Shown here: positions 7,777 through 13,190 of the stretch, piece by piece
Position numbering within the stretch: the first letter of the stretch is position 1
Layout of the letters: each line of letters opens with the position of its first letter
Assembly (NCBI GenBank): GCA_015711695.1
Contig: JACVIW010000034.1
Coordinates: 1 to 14,176 of the forward strand
Direction: 5' to 3'
Length of the DNA stretch: 14,176 nt
Source: Candidatus Geohydrothermomicrobium daggyaiense
GTDB taxonomy: Bacteria > Actinomycetota > Geothermincolia > Fen-727 > JACVIW01
Made by a program: the position numbers and the translations under genes
Notes under the pieces: model-generated
Databases searched by the model: none
What the model saw: the letters and a program-made list of their open reading frames with translations, nothing else
Told to the model about the DNA's origin: nothing

Positions 7777-7805
7777 ATTAAACACAATCAGTCTCCTCTA
7801 ATCAA
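7777..7805 (-). promoter_or_regulatory. Probable promoter for the glycosylase-tsaE-tsaB-rimI-tsaD(-glpK) operon
   Basis: On the minus strand, a -35-like TTGATT (7800-7805) is followed after exactly 17 bp by TTTAAT (7777-7782), which matches TATAAT in 5 of 6 bases. The predicted start near 7770 would leave a leader of about 37 nt before the GTG at 7733. The -35 sequence is the same as that of the groES promoter. No operator-like repeat is seen beside it. Confidence 0.5.
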
Positions 7806-7847
7806 GAACAAAGCACGATTTCAAGAATCCCGACATGGTCCAACGCC

Positions 7848-8063
7848 TCAAAGTTTGCAACTTGAGCATGCCGAAGAAGTGCAACTTTCACAGGAACCCG
7901 AAACGCTCGAAGTAAATTTACTGCCAGACTTGATTCCGAACGTGCTGAATAGTTTCTTAAGTTTTGAAGAACCGCACCTGGGACACTTGACACGCTCTTT
8001 CCCGCGGACAAGTTTCTCGAAATTCGTTCCGCATTCGCTACAACGATATTCAAAGATCGGCAT
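7848..8063 (-). CDS. FmdB-family small zinc-ribbon protein
   Basis: A 71-aa protein beginning MPIFEYRCSECGTNFEKLV with a second knuckle KCPRCGSSKLKKLFSTF. The CxxC...CxxC zinc ribbon and this opening define the FmdB/putative-regulatory-protein family. Its role is unknown, although the name came from a formamidase operon. The C-terminus is unusually rich in Ser and Cys (five Cys in about 15 residues, ending ACSSCKL), and could bind extra metal. ATG is the only in-frame start; GCGGAGGTG lies about 12 nt upstream and GAGG touches it. Both neighbouring gaps are about 90-115 bp, so it may be its own transcript. Confidence 0.93.
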   Translation of the reverse strand: MPIFEYRCSECGTNFEKLVRGKERVKCPRCGSSKLKKLFSTFGIKSGSKFTSSVSGSCESCTSSACSSCKL

Positions 8064-8096
8064 CCTCGAAAATCACACCTCCGCAATAATTAATCA

Positions 8097-8114
8097 TTAA
8101 TTAATATTAATTAA
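8097..8114. repeat. Perfect 18-bp AT-only palindrome (TTAA repeats) upstream of the zinc-ribbon gene
   Basis: TTAATTAATATTAATTAA reads the same on both strands. It sits 34 bp upstream of the zinc-ribbon ORF start, inside an 88-bp gap that is almost entirely A+T. It may be an operator for an AT-preferring regulator or simply part of an AT-rich promoter. No clear -35/-10 pair could be fixed here. Confidence 0.4.
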
Positions 8115-8151
8115 AAATACATATATAAGTTTAAGTTCCATAACAGTTTTT

Positions 8152-8667
8152 TCAGATAAAAACAGTCAATCTCCTGTATGGAATCCTTCCGGTGCGGCGT
8201 GGAGCGCGGGCAGGCCTGCCCACGGGAATAAGAGCAACGGGCCTCAAACGCCGTGGAAGGCGTAGCGCATCTGTAACCACTCCTTCATCAAAGGCACCAA
8301 CCCAACAAGCCCCATATCCTTCTGCCACAGTCGCAAGAAGCATATTCTCAATTGCAGCAGCAGTGTCCTGGATAGCATAGAGATTCTCGCCTCTGGAACC
8401 GTAACCACTGGCACTCGCCTCAAGATCCGCGCAAACTACCATCACAACCGGCGCGGAAGCTACAAATTCCTGACCGTAAGCCGCCCGCGATAATTTACTT
8501 TTCATCTCTTTATCCCTGACAACAAAGAATCTCCACGGCTGCAGATTCCCTGCAGTGGGAGCACGACATGCAGCATCGAGCAGCCTTTCTATAACATCAT
8601 CCGGGATATTTTCCTCAGTGAACTCCCTCACGCTCGCACGCGAGTTTATCGCATCATACAAATCCAT
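8152..8667 (-). CDS. Nitroreductase-family FMN oxidoreductase
   Basis: A 171-aa protein of the FMN-dependent nitroreductase superfamily, which uses NAD(P)H to reduce nitro groups, quinones or flavins, or performs specialised reductions. The phosphate-binding opening is NSRASVREFTEENIPDD, followed by the FMN-binding ACRAPTAGNLQPWRFFVV. The C-terminal half has AIQDTAAAIENMLLAT and GYGACWVGAFDE, then a short ending typical of the compact members (IPVGRPARAP...GRIPYRRL). The ATG at 8667 has a well-placed GGAAGG. It follows the P1 peptidase by 33 bp and is probably co-transcribed. The substrate cannot be predicted. Confidence 0.94.
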   Translation of the reverse strand: MDLYDAINSRASVREFTEENIPDDVIERLLDAACRAPTAGNLQPWRFFVVRDKEMKSKLSRAAYGQEFVASAPVVMVVCADLEASASGYGSRGENLYAIQDTAAAIENMLLATVAEGYGACWVGAFDEGVVTDALRLPRRLRPVALIPVGRPARAPRRTGRIPYRRLTVFI

Positions 8668-8700
8668 AACTGCCTTCCATCAAAAAAGACAGATTTACCA

Positions 8701-9645
8701 TTATGCGAGTATATCACAGCGCGCGGGAATACCGCCTACCGACTCAGCCCTTAATACCGCATTCCTGATTGCCTCAGCGCATCCCCTTGCGGCAAGAACT
8801 TCCACCGCATCAATTGAGACATCCAATTCCTGTGTCGCGACAACATACACCGTGTCACCATCATACCGGGTATGCGATGGCCTTATAGCCCGAGCGATAC
8901 CGTTATGTCCCTGGAGGGCTAGCCTTGAGCACTGCTCAACAGTTATTCGAGCATTGGTTGCAATCAGCACGAGGGTTGTGTTATATCCTTTCGTGCAAAG
9001 AAGCCCCCACGAAGATATCAGCACTTCCTCCGCTGAAATGAATTTGCCATCCTGGCCTCTCGGACCTGCCAGAATCTCCCCGTTCTCACTAACTACTTCA
9101 CCAAGACTGTTCACCACTGCCGCTGCCTCAAGCATAAAATCCCCAGAACGATAACGAAAAAATCCCAGCCCACTTTTAGTCGAATTGGAGCGTCCAAGAA
9201 TATTTCCGACGGTAGCCCCCATACCAGCCCCAACACTTCCCTCCCGGAACTCGTTGACGTTCGCCGCCAAACATGCCTCATAACCCTCTTCAGGCCCCGG
9301 CCTGGCACTTGAATCACCAAAATCAAGATCGTAAATGACCGCCGCGCTGACAATAGGCACTGGCCCGGCCGGGGTTGGAAACCCCACTGACCTTTCTTCA
9401 AGATATTTCATAACACCTTGCGCCGCCCCCAGACCGAAAGCACTACCACCTGTAAATAGAATCGCGTCAGCTTTATCAACAGTAAACAATGGCTTTAAGA
9501 GTTCCGTCTCTCTTGTGCCTGGCGCACCACCTCTCACGTCGCAGGATACAATGCACTCCTTAGGAAGCAGGAAGACAGTGCAACCGGTTAGCGCGCTCTT
9601 ATCTTCCCAGTGGCCAACCTTTATTTTCCCAATCAATCCGATCAC
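8701..9645 (-). CDS. P1-family (S58/DmpA, NylC-like) N-terminal-nucleophile hydrolase
   Basis: A 314-aa member of the DmpA/NylC fold family. These proteins are made as one chain and cleave themselves to free a catalytic Ser or Thr. Known members are aminopeptidases, beta-peptidyl aminopeptidases or 6-aminohexanoate-oligomer (nylon) hydrolases. Visible landmarks are KIKVGHWED, AILFTGGSAFGLGAAQGVM (62-80), GSVGAGMGATVGN (136-148) and the cleavage region KGYNTTLVLIATNA with N222/T223 as the predicted scissile bond, as known for NylC (Asn/Thr). There is no signal peptide. The start is a GTG at 9645; a TTG at 9636 preceded by GGGTGATC is an alternative. It is the first gene after a terminator and is paired with the nitroreductase. 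The physiological substrate is unknown. Confidence 0.93.
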   Translation of the reverse strand: MIGLIGKIKVGHWEDKSALTGCTVFLLPKECIVSCDVRGGAPGTRETELLKPLFTVDKADAILFTGGSAFGLGAAQGVMKYLEERSVGFPTPAGPVPIVSAAVIYDLDFGDSSARPGPEEGYEACLAANVNEFREGSVGAGMGATVGNILGRSNSTKSGLGFFRYRSGDFMLEAAAVVNSLGEVVSENGEILAGPRGQDGKFISAEEVLISSWGLLCTKGYNTTLVLIATNARITVEQCSRLALQGHNGIARAIRPSHTRYDGDTVYVVATQELDVSIDAVEVLAARGCAEAIRNAVLRAESVGGIPARCDILA

Positions 9646-9781
9646 CCCTGTCCATTAAGCTTTATTACCAAAAACAAAGCTCAGGGTTTATCTCAGACGA
9701 TGAAACGCGTCTTTCGGATAACCTTGTTTCTGCAATAGAATAAGCAAGAAAGATTTTGCTTCGAGACTCTCAACCTTCAAT

Positions 9782-9808
9782 AAAAAAGCCCCGAGTTTTG
9801 CGCGGCTT
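9782..9808 (-). terminator. Rho-independent terminator after the HD-domain gene
   Basis: On the minus strand AAGCC (9804-9808) pairs with GGCTT (9786-9790) around a GC-rich loop that may add CCG/CGG pairs with a small bulge. It is followed by a T-run (plus-strand A's, 9782-9787). It lies about 25 bp past the HD gene stop and separates the nnr-alr-HD unit from the peptidase-nitroreductase pair. No T-run follows on the plus strand, so it acts only leftward. Confidence 0.8.
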
Positions 9809-9833
9809 GTCCTATGCGCAAATATCAAAGCAT

Positions 9834-11300
9834 CTATTCCCGTATGTACTTTCCTTTGCTTTGCGGCGCAAGGAACTCCAGTGCCTCCTCCTTCGAATCT
9901 ATGATCCCCTGGCGCATCGCGACCTTCAAATCAAATAACATCTCTCTAAGGACAGAACCATCCCTGATGCCGGTAACGTTCCTTGCTTCCTTATAGGAGA
10001 TAAACATCTTAGTCTGATGGTACCAAAAATAATCACTCACTAACCTTGTCACAAGCCGAGCAAAGCGCTTTAGAGACTCATCGGTGGTTGCAACTCCTCT
10101 GGTAGCAAGTCGGTCGGCCAGTGAGAGGATAGCAATATCAAGACAGTTGCTTCCGGTTTCCCTAACAAAACTGAGCCTGCTCAAATCTGTTTCACCTTCT
10201 TTGAGGAGAAAACCAAGCTCCATATGATTGCCAACAACGGAGACAAGATACTTTCTCGATTTCCTGTCGAAACCCAGGCGCCTTGCAATTGCATCCGCCA
10301 TCTTAGCGCCAACCATGTGATGCCCCTGAAATCTTATCCGTCCGGAGGCTTCGACTTTCATGCAAGGCGCCTTGCCAGCGTCATGGATAAGAGCCGCAAA
10401 CGCAAGCAAAGACTTTCTAGGGAAACCTGAGCCAAGTGTCACCCCGAAATGCTTGGAAATCCTTTCTCCCCACGACTTGAAGTATTGCGAAGGATTATCG
10501 AGGATCTTCTCAAGAAGAGACAGAGCTTCTAAAGTATGTTCCCAAACGCCAAGGTGGTGGTAGTAATTTTGAGGAACCCCAACGATCGCGGAGACCTCTG
10601 GTATAAGGTTAGAAACGAAATCAAACCGTTCCATCGCAAATGCTTTTCTCGCCAGATTCCCACCGGAGAAAAGGCGTAAAACGTATCTTCCTGCTTGCAC
10701 CCCTGAAACTTCCTGAATGTTCCTTGAAACTTTTTTTATTTCCTCAAAAGTATCCTCGTCCTCAACGAAATCGAACTCCCCTCTCAAAAAAATAGCGGTT
10801 AGAACGGAACTAACTGAATTGCTGAGCGCGCCTGGAAAAATCCTTTTGAGCTTTTTTTCTTTTATGTCAGATAAGGCGCTGAAATCATCAATAAGAGCAT
10901 TTAAATCCATGTCCAGAACATCCAGTGCCAGTGAAGTACATGTGTATTTTTTTTCACGAATAAAATCTCCAATCGACTTTCCGGGTATGCCTTCCAGGAC
11001 AATAGTCCGCCCGGGGAACATGGCTGGATATAAAATTAGCGCATTTCCCAAGCAACCAGACCGGTGAGAAGCCATAACAAATTTTGCCTTGAGCGCGCCA
11101 AAGAGAGATTCAGAAGTGAGATCTGGCAGTTTTGACGCGATTAAGACACCCGGACTTCTTAATCCAAGTAATGCCATCAAAAGATAAAGACCCGCGATAT
11201 AATTTTTCCCCTTGCCGAATTTACCAAGGACGTCAGCTATCAGGCAAAGCATGGGATCGTTTCTGATTACTTTTTCGAAATTCTCATTACTTTTAGACAC
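9834..11300 (-). CDS. HD-domain protein homologous to CCA-adding enzyme/poly(A) polymerase, with degenerate nucleotidyltransferase head
   Basis: This protein of about 488 aa follows the tRNA nucleotidyltransferase layout: head, neck, HD domain and C-terminal tail. Residue numbers count from the TTG at 11303. The HD site looks intact: H256 (WEHTLEA), H307-D308 (LIHDAGK), H328/H329 (FQGHHMVGA), H360 and D397 (SLADRLATRG). The tail ISYKEARNVTGIRDGSVLREML matches the CCA-enzyme C-terminus. The head does not look catalytic. The GGxxRD-type strand is replaced by AGLYLLMALLGLR, no DxD metal pair follows, and the RRDFTIN motif reads EKKYTCTS. It is therefore unlikely to add CCA; an HD phosphohydrolase with an RNA-binding frame is possible. 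Start: GTG 11300, 7 nt from AAGGGA; the TTG at 11303 is an alternative. It ends at a strong terminator. Family confidence is high; function is open. Confidence 0.88.
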   Translation of the reverse strand: MSKSNENFEKVIRNDPMLCLIADVLGKFGKGKNYIAGLYLLMALLGLRSPGVLIASKLPDLTSESLFGALKAKFVMASHRSGCLGNALILYPAMFPGRTIVLEGIPGKSIGDFIREKKYTCTSLALDVLDMDLNALIDDFSALSDIKEKKLKRIFPGALSNSVSSVLTAIFLRGEFDFVEDEDTFEEIKKVSRNIQEVSGVQAGRYVLRLFSGGNLARKAFAMERFDFVSNLIPEVSAIVGVPQNYYHHLGVWEHTLEALSLLEKILDNPSQYFKSWGERISKHFGVTLGSGFPRKSLLAFAALIHDAGKAPCMKVEASGRIRFQGHHMVGAKMADAIARRLGFDRKSRKYLVSVVGNHMELGFLLKEGETDLSRLSFVRETGSNCLDIAILSLADRLATRGVATTDESLKRFARLVTRLVSDYFWYHQTKMFISYKEARNVTGIRDGSVLREMLFDLKVAMRQGIIDSKEEALEFLAPQSKGKYIRE

Positions 11301-11384
11301 CAAACGTCCCTTTCAGCCTGTAGATGCGCTCAAAGGCTAAACATACCCCAATGAGGTGAATAACCTATAGAAAAAACCTACGAT

Positions 11385-11398
11385 TATCAATTTTGATA
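11385..11398. repeat. 14-bp AT-rich inverted repeat between a broken small gene and the HD gene
   Basis: TATCAATTTTGATA is a perfect inverted repeat (6-bp arms, 2-bp centre) located 5 nt past the stop at 11404. A T6 run follows 8 nt later on the minus strand. The stem is too AT-rich and too far from the T-run to call a terminator. It could be an operator for the HD gene, since TTGATA within it is also a plausible -35 box. Confidence 0.35.
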
Positions 11399-11403
11399 TT
11401 AAT

Positions 11404-11635
11404 TTAGTTGCGCTCATAGATTACGCGAACAAATTTGCTATTGTTCAGCCATATGATTTTCAAATTACCCTTGAAAACCTTTTCAATTTCCTTTCCTGTC
11501 TTTTCTGCAATACCCTGATCGGTAGCCTGGATCACGATTCCACCATCGTCATGAAATTCCTCAATAAATTCTCGCCCCAACATTTCCGTGCAATATGCAA
11601 AAAACCGTGGGACAGATTATGTTTCCAATCTCCAT
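11404..11635 (-). pseudogene. Small hypothetical gene split by a one-base shift at a T6 run
   Basis: I do not recognise this protein. From an ATG at 11635, 7 nt after a good AAAGGA site, the frame opens MEIGNIICPTVF and then shifts out at six T's (plus-strand A's 11599-11604). Removing one T joins it to a second open frame, giving about 76 aa that continues AYCTEMLGREFIEEFHDDGG, contains VIQATDQGIAEKTGKEIEKV and ends FVRVIYERN-stop at 11404. The joined sequence has a natural amino-acid mix (charged helix around GKEIEKVFKGN, aromatic strand LKIIWLN). It fits a soluble alpha/beta protein. Alternatives: the downstream frame alone starts at ATG 11583 (59 aa), the base is an assembly error, or slippage restores the frame. 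It starts 24 bp after the stop of the broken gene at 11660-11875. Confidence 0.55.
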
Positions 11636-11659
11636 TGCATGTTCCTTTAGGAATGACCC

Positions 11660-11875
11660 CTAGAGAATGACAACCACTTCGATTTCTCCCTTCTCAGCCC
11701 TTGAACAACCATCACAAAGTTCAGTTGAAGCTTTTCTATTAAGCCTACCTGGCATCTGGCTTTGACCAAAAGCATTTATTTGCACATGAACTCACTTTCG
11801 ACCATCATCTACTGCGTCGTAGCAGGAGCAAACTTTGATTTTCTTATCCTCTTCAAAAAGAATCCATGTAAACAC
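11660..11875 (-). pseudogene. Small CxC/CxxC hypothetical gene interrupted by in-frame TGA, overlapping the alr 3' end
   Basis: A 72-codon frame from a GTG at 11875, inside the alr 3' end, to a TAG at 11660-11662. It is broken once, by TGA at 11792-11794 (codon 28). Before the TGA it reads EEDKKIKVCSCYDAVDDGRK. After it comes VHVQINAFG..., then ASTELCDGCSRAEKGEIEVV. Two cysteine pairs (16/18 and 54/57) flanking a basic stretch suggest a small zinc-binding protein, but I know no named family for it. The TGA may be a nonsense mutation (CGA to TGA is one transition). A less likely reading is recoding: a 5-bp hairpin with loop TGGTC begins 18 nt downstream. TGA is the normal stop of glpK, tsaD and others here, so a changed code is ruled out. 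Start codon and coding status are uncertain. Confidence 0.45.
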
Positions 11876-12980
11876 GCGGTATCCTTCGGTCTAGCATGCA
11901 GAGGACCTCATAGTTTATCGTCCCGAGAATAGAAGCGAGCTCATCTATGGTTATTTCCTCTTCACCCTGTTTACCTACTGCTACAAACATGGTTCCCTTC
12001 TTAAAACATTCGTTTCCAGTCTCGACCATACTTAAATCCATACAAATATTACCCACAACTTTTCTTCTCTTTCCCCCGATAAGAACATGAGCCTTGCCAG
12101 AGAGAATTCTTGAAAAACCGTCACCATATCCGATGGGAATCACCGCGATGTTCGTATCAGATGGCGCTATATACTCAAGACCATAACTCACCCCTTCTCC
12201 TCTCCGAACGAGTTTCGAGAAAACAACCTCACCCTCAATAGACATTACAGGCTTAAGATTGCCCTGCGGGTGAATCAAGCCTGAAGGCGATAGCCCGTAA
12301 ATCGCTATTCCCGCCCTTACCATGTCATAATGACTTCTCTTATGCGCAAGAATTGCCGCGCTGTTTGCGGCATGCTTTACGAGTTCTTTTCCGAGAATCT
12401 CCTGAGCTCTTTCGAACGCACGCTCGAAAACGTCCATTTGTTTCTTGGTGAACCCGCTTTCGGGATTATCAGCACAGGCAAAATGAGTGTAGATGCCCTC
12501 TATATCAATTCCGCCAAGCCTGGATAAGCACAAGATAAAGCTATCAAGGTCTTCTGGATCGATTCCAACCCTGTGCATTCCTGTATCGATTTTGATATGG
12601 ACCTTCGCTTTCTTTTTCAAAGCGGAAGCTGCATCGGAGAGCAAGCGAGCAAACTCAAACGCGGATAAAGAACAGGTCAAATAGAGGGCCACAGCCTCAG
12701 TCGCATAGTCGGGGGCTGGTTCAAAGAGAAGATGGATGGGACATTCAAATCCCGCTTTCCTCAGGCGCCGCGCCTCTGCTAATATCGCGACACCGAGACA
12801 ATCCGCCCCGGCCTCGAGCGCGACTCTGGATATCTGAATATCGCCATGACCATATGCGTTCGCCTTAACAACAGCCATGAATTTACAACCGTCGGGGATC
12901 AGACTCTTGAGGAATGATATATTAGATCTAAGGTTTGAAAGGTTTACTATTGCCCTGACAGGCCTTGAAGTATCATTCAT
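11853..12980 (-). CDS. alr: Alanine racemase (PLP-dependent)
   Basis: It interconverts L- and D-alanine to supply D-Ala for peptidoglycan. The 375-aa protein has the full fold-III pattern. The PLP lysine K39 lies in FMAVVKANAYGHGD (34-47). R137 is in DTGMHRVGI. The second catalytic base Y266 is in GEGVSYGLEY, and GNICMDLSM lies near 311-318. These match K39, R136 and Y265 of the Geobacillus enzyme. Dimer and substrate-site elements such as GIYTHFACADNP are present. The ATG at 12980 overlaps the stop of an upstream 55-aa ORF as ATGA and lacks a good Shine-Dalgarno, so translation is probably coupled. nnr lies upstream, as in many Actinobacteria. Confidence 0.98.
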   Translation of the reverse strand: MNDTSRPVRAIVNLSNLRSNISFLKSLIPDGCKFMAVVKANAYGHGDIQISRVALEAGADCLGVAILAEARRLRKAGFECPIHLLFEPAPDYATEAVALYLTCSLSAFEFARLLSDAASALKKKAKVHIKIDTGMHRVGIDPEDLDSFILCLSRLGGIDIEGIYTHFACADNPESGFTKKQMDVFERAFERAQEILGKELVKHAANSAAILAHKRSHYDMVRAGIAIYGLSPSGLIHPQGNLKPVMSIEGEVVFSKLVRRGEGVSYGLEYIAPSDTNIAVIPIGYGDGFSRILSGKAHVLIGGKRRKVVGNICMDLSMVETGNECFKKGTMFVAVGKQGEEEITIDELASILGTINYEVLCMLDRRIPRVYMDSF

Positions 12981-13144
12981 ATTTCTGAAATACGGGCTTT
13001 GTGCTTGCGTACGTATGTGTTAGAAACCCATCTTACAATATTGGTTCCGCGTATAGTATATCCTTTGCCATCAACCAAGCCATTGCTATTATTTGAGCCG
13101 TGTTCCTGCAAAAGCAACTGGACCCTTCCTGATAATTTCTTCAC
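12977..13144 (-). CDS. Unrecognised 55-aa small protein, translationally coupled to alr
   Basis: A short frame between nnr and alr. It starts at a GTG at 13144 (VKKLSGRVQLLLQEHGSNN), contains GYTIRGTNIVRWVSNTYVRK and ends RISEI with a TGA at 12977-12979 that overlaps the alr ATG. It is basic, with an amphipathic N-terminal helix and a Trp/Arg-rich C-terminal half, which would suit nucleic-acid binding (inference only). GGAGGT lies 15 nt upstream of the GTG, too far to be ideal. There is no ATG, GTG or TTG upstream in frame before the TAG. The four-base overlap and the protein-like composition favour a real gene; the weak start and absence of a known family count against it. Confidence 0.5.
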   Translation of the reverse strand: MKKLSGRVQLLLQEHGSNNSNGLVDGKGYTIRGTNIVRWVSNTYVRKHKARISEI

Positions 13145-13190
13145 CTCAGAAGAGATTCTACCTCCATACTTTTTCTACCGATAAGAAAAA

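Noticed and set aside
7802..8086. 94-codon minus-strand frame overlapping the zinc-ribbon gene
   Set aside because: It is a different frame of the FmdB-type gene, whose MPIFEYRCSECG start and CxxC pairs are clearly the real product.
8555..9154. Long open frame on the plus strand (199 aa) across the nitroreductase/peptidase junction
   Set aside because: It is antisense to two well-supported genes, has Ser/Ala-rich low-information sequence and no ribosome site. It is a shadow of the coding strand.
9732..9751. Inverted repeat AAGCAA...TTGCTT between the terminator and the peptidase gene
   Set aside because: A 6-bp AT-rich stem with an 8-nt loop and no T-run. It may be an operator, but nothing supports that.
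11792..11794. Genetic code in which TGA is a sense codon
   Set aside because: Several firm genes (glpK/tsaD neighbourhood, glycosylase, nitroreductase, groES) end at TGA at their expected family length, so TGA is a normal stop here.
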